A stretch of 64,000 nt of DNA from Ruficoccus sp. ZRK36 (lineage in GTDB: Bacteria; Verrucomicrobiota; Verrucomicrobiia; Opitutales; Cerasicoccaceae). A program made the translations under genes and the position numbers. Below, in pieces: positions 42,906 through 51,628 of the stretch. Below the pieces are notes generated by a model. That model did not search any database. It was given only the letters and a program-made list of their open reading frames with translations, and was not told where the DNA came from. The stretch is taken from contig NZ_CP080649.1 of assembly GCF_019603315.1 (NCBI RefSeq), forward strand, positions 1,317,501 through 1,381,500, written 5' to 3'. Numbering within the stretch: position 1 is the first letter of the stretch; every line of letters starts with the position of its first letter.

Positions 42906-43601
42906 ATGAAACTGACCTACTTTGGACATTCCGCCTGTTTGCTTGAAACCGAAGAGCACAAGCTGCTGTTCGACCCCTTCCTCTCCGACAACCCCCTCTG
43001 CCCCGTCAAGCCCGAGGACATCAAGTGCGACTACATCCTGCTGACGCACGGGCACGCTGACCACTACGGCGACACCGAGACGATTTCCAAGGCCAACGAT
43101 GCGCCCGTCATCGCCACCTATGAGCTGGCCTCCTACTGCGGGCACAAGGGCCTGCGCACCGTTGCGATGAACCTCGGAGGTCCGTCGGCATTTCCCTTTG
43201 GCCATGTCAAGCTGACCACGGCGCACCACAGCTCCAGCTATCCGGGGCCGGACGGCCTGCCCATCTACATGGGGGAGCCGGCAGGCATCCTCGTCATGTC
43301 GCAGGGGCAGACCTTTTACCATGCTGGCGACACGGCGCTGACCATGGATATGAAGCTGACCGGCGAGCAGCACGATATCGACCTGGCAATGGTGCCCATC
43401 GGTGGGCATTTCACCATGGGGCCCTTCGAGGCGGTCAAGGCCGTGTCATTCTTAAAGGCCAAGCGTGTCGTGCCCTGCCACTACAATACCTTCCCGCCGA
43501 TTGAGATCGATCCGATGTCGTTCGTCTCGAAGCTCTCGGGAGCCGAGGACATCGTCTGCGAAGGCCATGTGCTGGCCCCCGGCGAGTCGATGAGCTTCTA
43601 G
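42906..43601 (+). CDS. Metal-dependent hydrolase, UPF0173 (YtkL-like)
   Basis: 231 residues of metallo-beta-lactamase fold. MKLTYFGHSACLLETEEHKL opens the domain, [16 protein letters not shown] near residue 42 gives the first metal ligands, and TAHHSSSYPGPDG, AGDTALTMDMKL and VVPCHYNTFPPIE supply the others. It belongs to the UPF0173 group of predicted hydrolases whose substrate is unknown. Single gene with its own terminator, shared with the convergent PEP-CTERM gene. Confidence 0.9.
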   Translation: MKLTYFGHSACLLETEEHKLLFDPFLSDNPLCPVKPEDIKCDYILLTHGHADHYGDTETISKANDAPVIATYELASYCGHKGLRTVAMNLGGPSAFPFGHVKLTTAHHSSSYPGPDGLPIYMGEPAGILVMSQGQTFYHAGDTALTMDMKLTGEQHDIDLAMVPIGGHFTMGPFEAVKAVSFLKAKRVVPCHYNTFPPIEIDPMSFVSKLSGAEDIVCEGHVLAPGESMSF

Positions 43602-43664
43602 GGGCGAGCGGCACATTTAACGTGTCCTGCGGGCGGAAACCGTTGGCACGCTACAGCATTGCAT

Positions 43665-43702
43665 AAAAAAGCAGCGCGCTTGGACAAGCGCGCTGCTTTT
43701 TT
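43665..43702. terminator. Bidirectional intrinsic terminator
   Basis: A perfect 17-bp stem from 43665 to 43702: AAAAAAGCAGCGCGCTT, a 4-nt loop GGAC, then the complement ending in TTTTTT. Its A and T flanks allow it to stop both the hydrolase transcript (plus) and the PEP-CTERM transcript (minus). Confidence 0.93.
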
Positions 43703-43736
43703 ATCCGTAAACTGCTAAGGTAAAGATCCTCAATGT

Positions 43737-44291
43737 CTATCGTCGCCCGCGTCCGCGGATGATTGCATATCCGATGGCAACCAAGCCGAGGCCAAAGGCG
43801 TAGGTTGAGGTCTCGGGGACCTGGACGGCTTCAAAGCTGACGGTATTGTTTCCACTCTGTGAGGTGTAGGTGTCGGTTTGGCCAAGGCTCAGTCCGAGGT
43901 CGGCCAGAGTGGTTTCTTCAAAAGTCAGGCTGCCATTAATATCGTCGCCGCTCACATAGCCCGAGGGGGCGTAGAGACGTTCGCTATCGAAGGCGAGGAA
44001 GTCGCCATCCTGGCTGTCGGCTGTCGCTTCGCCCCAGGCGAAAGTCACGCCTTCGAAATCATCGCCCGAAAGCATAAACCAACCATCAATGGCGTAAAAC
44101 GCCGTCGGACTTATATCAATTTCTGAATATGAGGAGAAGTTATTGAAGGAGGCCACCCAGGAGCCTGAGTAGTAGGCAGTCGTTGTATTTGTGTTGGGAT
44201 CGTAGCTGAAACTGATGTTGATGGCCCCGAAAGACGGTATAGCGCTGAGGGCGAGGATGGCGAGAGTAGCGAGTAGATTTGTTTTCATCAT
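43737..44291 (-). CDS. PEP-CTERM-type sorted protein with a PET variant signal
   Basis: 184 residues: signal peptide (TNLLATLAILALSAIPSFG), beta-rich body, and a sorting signal VPETSTYAFGLGLVAIGYA followed by IIRGRGRR. The usual Pro-Glu-Pro is Pro-Glu-Thr, a variant that may still be recognised by an exosortase. A domain of LYAPSGYVSGDDINGSLTF, then ETTLADLGLSLGQTDTY before the signal matches the protein at 25722-26315, so the two are homologous. The start may be the second ATG at 44288. A promoter matches at 44326-44354. Confidence 0.82.
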   Translation of the reverse strand: MMKTNLLATLAILALSAIPSFGAINISFSYDPNTNTTTAYYSGSWVASFNNFSSYSEIDISPTAFYAIDGWFMLSGDDFEGVTFAWGEATADSQDGDFLAFDSERLYAPSGYVSGDDINGSLTFEETTLADLGLSLGQTDTYTSQSGNNTVSFEAVQVPETSTYAFGLGLVAIGYAIIRGRGRR

Positions 44292-44325
44292 GTCCTTAAT
44301 ACTAGTGGGATGTTACTTCACCAGT

Positions 44326-44354
44326 ATTAGCATTAAGGCTGGATGATTTGTCAA
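44326..44354 (-). promoter_or_regulatory. Sigma-70-type promoter of the PET-variant PEP-CTERM gene
   Basis: On the minus strand TTGACA (44349-44354) is followed after 17 bp by GCTAAT (44326-44331). The -10 box lies about 35 bp before the start codon. AT-rich upstream sequence supports it. Confidence 0.6.
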
Positions 44355-44451
44355 ATATTTGTTAATTTATAAAATTAGAACGACTTATTGGGGTGTCCTC
44401 ACGAATAGCCGGTAGGATTGTCTTGTGCTGGTTTGGGATGCTTGGAGCAGG

Positions 44452-46668
44452 CTAATTGCTCGATGAGTCTTCTGGCTGAGCCTCCACGGTGAAGGTTGTC
44501 TGGGCGACTCCGCGGTTGGCAGACTCGTCGAGCACCTCGACCACGATGCTGTGGGGGCCGGGCTTGGGGCTGTCGAGCTTGATGCGGAAGATTTCCTCCT
44601 GCGCGTCAAAGATCCCGTCCTCGGGCTGGAGGGTGACAGGTGCCCCGCCGTCGAGCACGTAGCTGGCGGCGGCGATGACGCTGCTCTTGTCCGTGGCGGT
44701 AAAGACGAGCACGGTGTTGTCGTCGTTGTGCTTCTGGGTTTCCAGGGTGACGACGGGCGCGGTGTTATCCACCAGAAAGGGCTGGCTGATCTTGGTGCCG
44801 GTGCGTGCCTCGTCGGGCGGGTTGTCGAGCTGATCGGAGGCGGTGACTTTTAGCCGGTAGTAGCCATCGTCCAAGCCGCGGGTATTGAAGGAGAAGACAT
44901 TCACATCAAGGTCATCGGTCAGGGTGATCCACTCGCTGTCGCTGTCAGGCTTGATGGCGACGGCGTAGACGAGCTCGTCGCCGTTGGGGTCATAGGCGCG
45001 CCAGCCTGCCGAGAAAAACCCGCTCTCGCCTAGGGGGCGAATCTGCTGGATGGGCGGCGGCTCCTGCTCCAGCCCGGCCGGGTCGTTGCTGCCTGTCAGT
45101 TGGGCGACACTGATCGGGGAGGGCTTCGGAGGGATAGAGATGATGGTCAGGCCGCCGGGCAGGACGTTGATCCGGCTGACCAGGGGTGCTGAGTTGGGGG
45201 TGGTGTAAAAGAGTCGCACGCCGCGCAGGAGGGCCTCGGGCTGGTCAAAGGCGGCTTTGTACTGCAGGTAGCGTCCGGGAGGGCTGGCCACGGTGTGGTC
45301 CTTCAGGCCGGTCCAGGCACTCCAGGTCGCGTCGGGTTGGGGGGAGTTACCGGTGCGGGTCTCCCAGTTGATGCCGGGGACCTCCTGAGTGGCGCTGCCA
45401 AAGAGTCGCAGCGTCCCCCAGCGGGCAATGATCTCCGCATCGACCGGCTCGGAGGTAAAGCTCCCGCTCGCGGCAGGACGGCCCGAAAGTTTGTAGACGG
45501 CGCCGGGGTTACTGGTGAGGACGTAGACGGCTCCTTCCTCGCCGGGGACGGACACAAGATCAGTCACCTCACCTCCGCTCTCGGCACACTGCAGCAGACT
45601 CCACTGGGTGAGATCATTAACGCTGAAAAGGCTGCCATCCTCGCTGGCACCGATCAGAAAGCTGCCATCCGGGCGCGGCAGAAAGGTGCAGATGTTCATG
45701 TTGACCGGAGACCACAGCGGCTCGGCAAAGCCATCCGTACCGAGCGCGAAAAGGAGGCTCGGTGCCTTGGAGGCGGTGGGTTCATCGGGTTCGTCCTTGT
45801 CGCCGGGGCCGCCACGATTGCGGGTGCCCGTGCTGCGCTCAAGTCGCTCCAGGATGTCGGGCAGGTTCTGCGCGGAGCCGTTCTTGTCTTTCTTCGGTTC
45901 GTTACCGGAGACGTGCAGCGTGGAGAAGTATACGGTGCCGTCCTCGGCGGTGCTCACGCCTGAGATTTCATCCGTACCGGCATTGTAGATGACGGTTCCC
46001 GTGCCGTCGGGGGCGATACGGTAGAGATAGGCGCGGGGAGCCGTTCCGGCGAGCAGGTTACCCTCGGGGTCAAAGGTCAGGGTCGTGACGTGGGCGCGGT
46101 CGGTTTCGAACCACTTCACCGCCTCATCGCCGGGCTTGAAGTCGGGCTTGAGCTTGTAAATGGTCCCGGCGGCTCCGGTGGCGACGTAGAGATTGCCGTC
46201 CTTGTCAAAGATCATGTCCCAGATGTACTCGTCGGCGGGGTCGAAGTAGATCTCGGGCCGCTGGCCGGGCGGGATGCGGTATACGCGGCCTTGCGGTGAG
46301 GTGCCGACGTAGAGGTTGCCCTCGTCGTCGAGCACCAGTGCGCGGGTGAGGATTTCCTCCGGCGAGAAAACGGTCTCGATCTCGCCGGTGGGGGTCATCT
46401 TGTAGACGGTGCCCTCCTTGCCAGTGCCGAGGTAAAGATTCCCCTGCTTGTCAGCGACAGCCCGCCAGATGACCGGGTCGTCGAGGACGGTGAGCTGCTC
46501 CAGGGTGGGGGCTAGGCCGATCTCGCCCAGATTGGAGAGGGAGACGTCCTTGGGCTCGCCGCTGGCGAAGGCCGTGTAGTCTGCCTGGAGGACAGAAAAG
46601 GTCTGGACGGCGCTCAGGGACGCGGCTGCTCCCAGAGAGGCGAGGGTGGTCAGGAGAAGTTTTTTCAT
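44452..46668 (-). CDS. Secreted beta-propeller protein (WD40/NHL-like repeats)
   Basis: 738 residues with signal peptide MKKLLLTTLASLGAAASLSA. Repeated segments with NLYLGTGKEGTVYKM, NLYVGTSPQGRVYRI and NLYVATGAAGTIYKLKP at residues ~75-180 are blades of a propeller of about six or seven units; a second half continues to ~400. The C-terminal third is a fibronectin/Ig-like mix with GYYRLKVTASDQLDNPP and NTAPVVTLE. The function is unknown, probably sensing or binding carbohydrate or protein. Operon partner: the S55-like gene ends 18 bp upstream. The TAA-like end is followed by a short gap. Confidence 0.8.
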   Translation of the reverse strand: MKKLLLTTLASLGAAASLSAVQTFSVLQADYTAFASGEPKDVSLSNLGEIGLAPTLEQLTVLDDPVIWRAVADKQGNLYLGTGKEGTVYKMTPTGEIETVFSPEEILTRALVLDDEGNLYVGTSPQGRVYRIPPGQRPEIYFDPADEYIWDMIFDKDGNLYVATGAAGTIYKLKPDFKPGDEAVKWFETDRAHVTTLTFDPEGNLLAGTAPRAYLYRIAPDGTGTVIYNAGTDEISGVSTAEDGTVYFSTLHVSGNEPKKDKNGSAQNLPDILERLERSTGTRNRGGPGDKDEPDEPTASKAPSLLFALGTDGFAEPLWSPVNMNICTFLPRPDGSFLIGASEDGSLFSVNDLTQWSLLQCAESGGEVTDLVSVPGEEGAVYVLTSNPGAVYKLSGRPAASGSFTSEPVDAEIIARWGTLRLFGSATQEVPGINWETRTGNSPQPDATWSAWTGLKDHTVASPPGRYLQYKAAFDQPEALLRGVRLFYTTPNSAPLVSRINVLPGGLTIISIPPKPSPISVAQLTGSNDPAGLEQEPPPIQQIRPLGESGFFSAGWRAYDPNGDELVYAVAIKPDSDSEWITLTDDLDVNVFSFNTRGLDDGYYRLKVTASDQLDNPPDEARTGTKISQPFLVDNTAPVVTLETQKHNDDNTVLVFTATDKSSVIAAASYVLDGGAPVTLQPEDGIFDAQEEIFRIKLDSPKPGPHSIVVEVLDESANRGVAQTTFTVEAQPEDSSSN

Positions 46669-46686
46669 CGGTGCGGTCGAAAGGGG

Positions 46687-48474
46687 TTACTGGATGCGGG
46701 CGGGCAAGGTGTATTCACCGTTGAATACACCGGGGACTTCGAGGGAGGTCTCCCAGAGGGTAACGCTGTCGGTGTCAGTGACGGGAGTGGGGCTGCGGTC
46801 GGAGTCCAGCAGCGCCCGTACGGAGGCGGGCAGCTCTCCCAGACGCTGGCCGTTGACGTTCAGCCCTTTGGCTTTGCGGAGGACTTTGACGTAGAGTCGG
46901 TGGTTGCTGCGCTCGGCCCGTATGGCGTTCACGATACCCGCCAGCGAGTCGGCGGTGTTGAGCAGGCCACCATGATCCAGACTGTCCGCAGCCTCGGCAT
47001 CGCCGACAAAGACGGTCAGCTCCTCGCCGGAGGTGCCCGCCGGGATCGGCACGCTGAAGTGATGCCGCGTCCGCTCCTCCAGATAGTTGTTGAGCGTGAC
47101 GGCCAGCTCCAGCGACTCCCCGGGCTGTAGCTGCCCGCTGAGGATCTGGATCGAGTAAAGGGAGCTGTAGATCCACTCGTCCACGATCTTGATCTCCACC
47201 GAGATGGACTTCACCTCGGCCATCCCGAAGGGATTGTTCAGGAGCAGGTCGTAGTCGTTTAAAAACTGAAAGGCGGTGCGTACCGCTCCGGAGGGGCCTG
47301 TGGCGACGCGGTCAAAGACCAGCGGCTCAAACCCGGCCACATCCATGGTCACCTCAACGTAGAAGGTCTGCTCGGCGGATGCTTCCATCGTGTTGTTGAG
47401 CGTCTCAAGCAGCGCGATGGCACTGATCAGCGGCGACCACTGGCGGCTCTGGTAGAGCTGGCTGGAGAAGGATTTGTCGGCAGTGCCGGGACCGCTGATG
47501 TGGATGGATACATCCGTCATGGGCGGTGGGCTGCCTACCTCACCAGCGATTGCCGTGAGGCGGTCCTGATAAATCCTGCCGACGACGGGGCCGACATTGG
47601 CGAGCTTGAAGGAGCTGGGCAGGCTCTGGATGACGGTGATGATCTCGGCCGGGGCCATGGGCATGTTATCGTCGCCGCTCGCGAAGAAGGGGTGCCCGAA
47701 GGCCAGGACCTGGTCGCCCTCGCGCCAGGTAACCGTGCCTACTCCTGCGAACTGAAAGTCTCCCGTCATGAGCACACCCGCTACGGGGCTGGCGGTCTGA
47801 ATGTCATCGGCTACCAGGTCGGAGGTTGTCCCGATGGGGGCCTGCATCGGGGTGACTCCACGCTTGGCGAACTCCCCGCCAAAGGCTTTCAGGGTTGTTT
47901 CGCTCACGCCGGAGATCATCAGCGGGCTGGGCAGGGGCTTGAGCTTGCTGTCCAGCGGCAGGCCGCTCATCTGATCGTGGCCGCTCTGGGGCTGCCAATG
48001 CGGGTTTTGCTGCTCATAGGCGGGGTATCCGGCCTGGCGGGCCTTGTCGGGGCGGCGCTCGGCCTCCTTCTCAAAGGTTTCCATCATGTCGGCGATGGGG
48101 GTGATGCCGATGATGGTCTGCTGCTTGGGCCAGGTGTAGCCGTAGGCGTAGGCGCCGACGAGCTTGCCGTCGATAAAGCAGGGGCTGCCACTCATCCCGG
48201 CGACCGGGCCGCTCACGATCTGGCTCTCATCCAGCGCGCGCGCGATGATGATGTCCCGCTGTGGGCCGCTGAAGTTCCGGGCCGTGCCCAGCACCTCAAA
48301 GCGAAAGGTCTCGATCTGCGAGCCGGAGATCACCGTGTTCCACTCGCCCTGCATGCCGGGCCGGATCTCGGACACGGGCAGGGTGGGGGTGGACAGAGGC
48401 GGCGGGGCTGCCGTCAGGCTGAGAGAGGAGAGGAGGCCCGAAAGGGCCAGGATAGGGAGAAGAAAGCGTTTCAT
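46687..48474 (-). CDS. SpoIVB-type (S55) serine-protease-like secreted protein
   Basis: 595 residues with signal peptide MKRFLLPILALSGLLSSLSL. The motif VAGMSGSPCFIDGKLVGA has Ser95, and AFGHPFFASGD near 258-267 has His261. Both are the active-site motifs of the SpoIVB peptidase domain, but in swapped order: SpoIVB has GHG before GMSGSP. A C-terminal half of ~300 residues is beta-rich. I start at 48474; 35 earlier codons are possible but precede the signal peptide. It is upstream of the beta-propeller gene by 18 bp, probably one operon. Whether it is active or a binding module is open. Confidence 0.78.
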   Translation of the reverse strand: MKRFLLPILALSGLLSSLSLTAAPPPLSTPTLPVSEIRPGMQGEWNTVISGSQIETFRFEVLGTARNFSGPQRDIIIARALDESQIVSGPVAGMSGSPCFIDGKLVGAYAYGYTWPKQQTIIGITPIADMMETFEKEAERRPDKARQAGYPAYEQQNPHWQPQSGHDQMSGLPLDSKLKPLPSPLMISGVSETTLKAFGGEFAKRGVTPMQAPIGTTSDLVADDIQTASPVAGVLMTGDFQFAGVGTVTWREGDQVLAFGHPFFASGDDNMPMAPAEIITVIQSLPSSFKLANVGPVVGRIYQDRLTAIAGEVGSPPPMTDVSIHISGPGTADKSFSSQLYQSRQWSPLISAIALLETLNNTMEASAEQTFYVEVTMDVAGFEPLVFDRVATGPSGAVRTAFQFLNDYDLLLNNPFGMAEVKSISVEIKIVDEWIYSSLYSIQILSGQLQPGESLELAVTLNNYLEERTRHHFSVPIPAGTSGEELTVFVGDAEAADSLDHGGLLNTADSLAGIVNAIRAERSNHRLYVKVLRKAKGLNVNGQRLGELPASVRALLDSDRSPTPVTDTDSVTLWETSLEVPGVFNGEYTLPARIQ

Positions 48475-48551
48475 GGCGTCTCGCACACGCGACACGCTGA
48501 CGATGTCCATTGTTCCAGATGAGGCAATCTTGAAAAATCTGACGCCGGGAA

Positions 48552-48599
48552 TTTGCATTTTAGTCTCTTGCAAAACCAACCAAATTTTGCATAGTCTCT
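48552..48599. repeat. Imperfect direct repeat upstream of the S55 gene
   Basis: TTTGCAT-TTT-AGTCTCT at about 48552-48568 and TTTGCAT-AGTCTCT at about 48586-48599 are direct copies that differ by three bases. Between them TGCAAAA and TTTTGCA form a 7-bp inverted pair. The spacing upstream of a secreted-protein operon suggests a regulatory site, but nothing is known. Confidence 0.45.
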
Positions 48600-48675
48600 A
48601 TTTCGGTATGGGGTAACATCTTCACATGGGAGATGTGCTGAAGTATGTAGATTTATAAGTCTATACTACGGGCCA

Positions 48676-48897
48676 ATGATGAGGGTATTCTGTAAATTTT
48701 TAGTTCTGTTGTCTTTTTCAGCCTCGCGCGGCATGGCTAGCGCGTCGGGGGAATCCACTGCGGTCGCTTCTGGCACCGGGTACGGTGGCATCATTTTCAT
48801 GGTAGCTGGCTTCGCACTCGCTGTCTTCGTGGTGGTCTCCTTGCTCCGCCGCTACCGCCGCCGCAGCAAGCCCCAAGGGCTCTCCCATATGCTGTAA
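48676..48897 (+). CDS. Small hypothetical membrane protein with sorting-like C-terminus
   Basis: 73 residues. An N-terminal hydrophobic stretch (MMRVFCKFLVLLSFSASRG) looks like a signal peptide. GTGYGGIIFMVAGFALAVFV followed by VVSLLRRYRRRSKPQ is a second hydrophobic stretch with a basic tail, as in exosortase or other sortase-like signals, but no Pro-Glu-Pro is present. It could be a small two-helix membrane protein. It is alone between two divergent genes. No family recognised, so confidence is modest. Confidence 0.5.
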   Translation: MMRVFCKFLVLLSFSASRGMASASGESTAVASGTGYGGIIFMVAGFALAVFVVVSLLRRYRRRSKPQGLSHML

Positions 48898-48960
48898 GAC
48901 CGTTGTGTAACGGGATGCCTTATCGGATTTCCAGATCTCTGCGGAGGTTTTAGGAGAAGT

Positions 48961-50025
48961 TTATTTGGAATCTAGTGCGCCAGGTGTGCTCAGGGCCTGC
49001 GTGATCTCAGCGGCCTTGTCCTCCAGGTGTATGAGCCGATCCAGGCGCTGTCTGTAAATGGCCAGGGTGTCGTCATCATCAAAGAGGAGTGTCTCTGACT
49101 CAACATCGTATGCCCATTTCCCCCAGTTGTCTTCGAGCAGCTTTAGGAATTTGTCTGTGCTGGCTGCGTACTCGGTGTGGGTCCGGTAAAGCTGAATGAT
49201 GAGGCGGTATCTGTTTTCTCCCATTTCCTGCATCGTGCTTTGCTGAATGCTTTGGATTTGGCTGGCGCTTAGGCCTCCCAGAGATAGTCGCTGCTCCAGA
49301 TAGGAGGGGATATCTGTGTAGAATGTGGCAACCTCCCGCGCAGCCTGTTCATACGCTGGAATGAGTGAACGAGCCTCGGCGATTTGCTCAGAGGACTCAT
49401 ACTTTTTCGCATCAAAATATACCCCTTCAGTGAATCGTTCGTTGGCTGTGATAAATTCGTTCAGCTTAGCCTGCAGGTCGCGAAGAAACTTTCCCATCAC
49501 TTTATAGGTGGTAGCTTCAGTTTCGCTCTTCGTCTCGGTACCGTATTGCTCTATATCCGAGGTGATCTCGTCCATGTTCGCCAGAATCTCTCTGGGATTG
49601 TTTTCCCCATTGCGGACAGCTTCCATTGTTGAGTCTCTGAAGCTTTGCGCTTTCTGGTAGATGGCGTCTGCCTTTTGTATCTGCTGACTGCGTGTCCAGT
49701 TGCCAAAGATAATGAGACTGTTACCGGCAATGAAGAGACCGCTGAGCAGGCACACGGCTAGATTACCCGCTCCAGCCCGTTTCTTGGATAGTCGCCATGC
49801 CAGCCAGCCCGGCATATAGATGAAAATAAATGCTCCAATTATTGCCCCTACTGTTTCTGCTGCTCCGAGTGGGGCATCCGTGTTCATTTTAGCAGCACCG
49901 GCTATTATTATGCTGATGGCCAGCAGCACGATCGACACCGGGTGGAGCTTGAAGCTCTTGGTGCGGGCCGGTTCGGGCTTATGCCGGGGTTCATTTATAG
50001 GGGGCAGCGGAGGCGGGAGATCCAT
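48961..50025 (-). CDS. Hypothetical membrane protein with long helical domain
   Basis: 354 residues. After a Pro-rich N-terminus (MDLPPPLPPINEP), three hydrophobic helices occur at about residues 29-45, 55-78 and 88-106. Then a long helical soluble part to the end with coiled-coil character (many Glu, Lys, Gln). The layout resembles other unknown verrucomicrobial membrane proteins, but I recognise no family. No operon partner. Confidence 0.62.
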   Translation of the reverse strand: MDLPPPLPPINEPRHKPEPARTKSFKLHPVSIVLLAISIIIAGAAKMNTDAPLGAAETVGAIIGAFIFIYMPGWLAWRLSKKRAGAGNLAVCLLSGLFIAGNSLIIFGNWTRSQQIQKADAIYQKAQSFRDSTMEAVRNGENNPREILANMDEITSDIEQYGTETKSETEATTYKVMGKFLRDLQAKLNEFITANERFTEGVYFDAKKYESSEQIAEARSLIPAYEQAAREVATFYTDIPSYLEQRLSLGGLSASQIQSIQQSTMQEMGENRYRLIIQLYRTHTEYAASTDKFLKLLEDNWGKWAYDVESETLLFDDDDTLAIYRQRLDRLIHLEDKAAEITQALSTPGALDSK

Positions 50026-50207
50026 GGGAGGTAACAGTTGAAGACGGTGTGAGCGGATGAACGGTGAGCCGAAAGGCCCTTCAGTCCGCAGATTGGATAC
50101 AGCTTGGTGGGCAGCACGTGTCTCGGCAAGCCGTGATTATCTATCGCAGCTTTGATTGAGCTGTGTAGAACAGCTGCTGCCCGCGGGGGTGAGTAATGCT
50201 TATCGAC
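50026..50207. other. Short intergenic region upstream of the membrane-protein gene
   Basis: 182 bp between the start of the membrane-protein gene and the PFK terminator. I see no gene, strong hairpin or promoter match. Confidence 0.45.
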
Positions 50208-50242
50208 AAAAAAAGCCCCCGCCGGTGAGGCGGAGGCTTTTT
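50208..50242 (-). terminator. Intrinsic terminator of the phosphofructokinase gene
   Basis: Stem GCCCCCGCC / GGCGGAGGC with one mismatch and a GGTGA-type loop, with A-run/T-run flanks on both sides. It lies 26 bp past the stop on the minus strand. Confidence 0.82.
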
Positions 50243-50267
50243 GTTAAAGGAAAACCGGAGGTCGGGC

Positions 50268-51509
50268 TTAGTGGCCGACTTCGAGCTTCTTGCCCTTGCT
50301 CTGGCCGATGGCGCTGAGCAGGTCGTCGAACCACGGCTGGTCGATGTCGAAGGGCTTGCCACCGGCAATACGCTCGAACTCGATGGCGCGCAGGACAAAG
50401 CCCTGGTCCTCGTCGTGCCCGATGACGCCGCTGTGCCCCTCGAAGGCGCACTGCACGGCCAGATCGGTGCAGGACTTGATCAGGCGCAGGTCGTCGGCGT
50501 TGGCCGGGGCGGCGCGGGAGAAGTAGCCGCTCTTCTGGACCATGGTCTTGTCGGCTTCGATCTTCTTGGCGAACTCCTTGGCGAAGTACTGGCCGGGGTT
50601 GATCGTGTCGAGCTTGACGTGGCCGAAGGGGTCACGCTGGACTTCCTGACCGGCAGCTTCCATCGCCTTGATGATGCTGTCCAGGCCGGCGCCTTCGCTG
50701 AGGAAAATGTTCACGCAGTCGACCTCGTCCATGACCTTCTTGAGGCGGGCGGCTTCGGCGTCGATGTCGATCTCCATTTCGGGAACGAACACGGCATGCA
50801 CGTCGAGGTTGCTCTTGGCCAGGCCGATTTCCGGGAGGAAGCCACGGTCACCCAGGACGCTCTCGCGGTAGTACTTGGCGGTGGCGGCGGTGAGCCAGCC
50901 GCAGTTGCGGCCCATGACCTCGTGCACGATGAGCATGCGCGGGTTGGAGTTGTGCTCGGCCACGATGTTGCGGAAGTACTTGGCGCCCTCTTCGGCGGCG
51001 GTCCATGCACCGAGGCTTTGCTTGATCGGGAAGACGTCGTTGTCGATCGTCTTGGGCAGGCCGATGACGCGCAGCTCGTAGTTGTTTTCGGCCAGGAACT
51101 TGGCCAGGTCGGCAGCGGCGGTGTTCGTATCGTCACCCCCGATGGTGTGGAGGACGTCCACGCCGTCCTTGACGAGCTGGTCGGCGGCGACCTTCTGCGG
51201 GTCTTCGCCGTCCTTGACCAGGCCGCGCTTCACGCAGTCCTTGACGTTGGTCAGCTTCACGCGGCTGTTGCCGATCGGGCTGCCACCGTGGCGGTGCAGG
51301 ATGGCGGCGTTTGCGCGGATCTCCGGCGTCACCGTGATGTAGTCGCCCAGCAGCAGGCCCTTGTAGCCGCTGCGGTAGCAGATGATTTCAACATCCGGAG
51401 CGATCTCGGTGTAGCGTTCGATCAGGCCGCCCACGGCGGACGACAGGCAAGGGGCGAGGCCCCCGGCGGTAAGGATTCCAACTTTCTTCGGCGTCATAGC
51501 GCGGGTCAT
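50268..51509 (-). CDS. pfp: Pyrophosphate-dependent 6-phosphofructokinase
   Basis: Phosphorylates fructose 6-phosphate with pyrophosphate instead of ATP, a reversible step of glycolysis/gluconeogenesis. 413 residues. GGDDTNT at about 124-130 and PKTIDND at 152-158 carry the Asp and Lys that favour PPi; ATP-type PFK has Gly at these spots. MGRNCGWLTAATA and GAGLDSI complete the site. The start is ATG 51509 or 51497. The enzyme agrees with the PPi-based glycolysis found in many Verrucomicrobiota. Followed by a terminator. Uncoupled from the neighbouring gltS gene. Confidence 0.93.
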   Translation of the reverse strand: MTRAMTPKKVGILTAGGLAPCLSSAVGGLIERYTEIAPDVEIICYRSGYKGLLLGDYITVTPEIRANAAILHRHGGSPIGNSRVKLTNVKDCVKRGLVKDGEDPQKVAADQLVKDGVDVLHTIGGDDTNTAAADLAKFLAENNYELRVIGLPKTIDNDVFPIKQSLGAWTAAEEGAKYFRNIVAEHNSNPRMLIVHEVMGRNCGWLTAATAKYYRESVLGDRGFLPEIGLAKSNLDVHAVFVPEMEIDIDAEAARLKKVMDEVDCVNIFLSEGAGLDSIIKAMEAAGQEVQRDPFGHVKLDTINPGQYFAKEFAKKIEADKTMVQKSGYFSRAAPANADDLRLIKSCTDLAVQCAFEGHSGVIGHDEDQGFVLRAIEFERIAGGKPFDIDQPWFDDLLSAIGQSKGKKLEVGH

Positions 51510-51628
51510 TGTCCCGATTTCCGCCCGCTTGGAAACAGTAAAATGCGCTAATACGCGAAAACACGCTTATCAGATGGGCTTCGGAGGAAATGTCCGCAAA
51601 CCACTGGTTGGCGCATCCGTGGTCTCGC

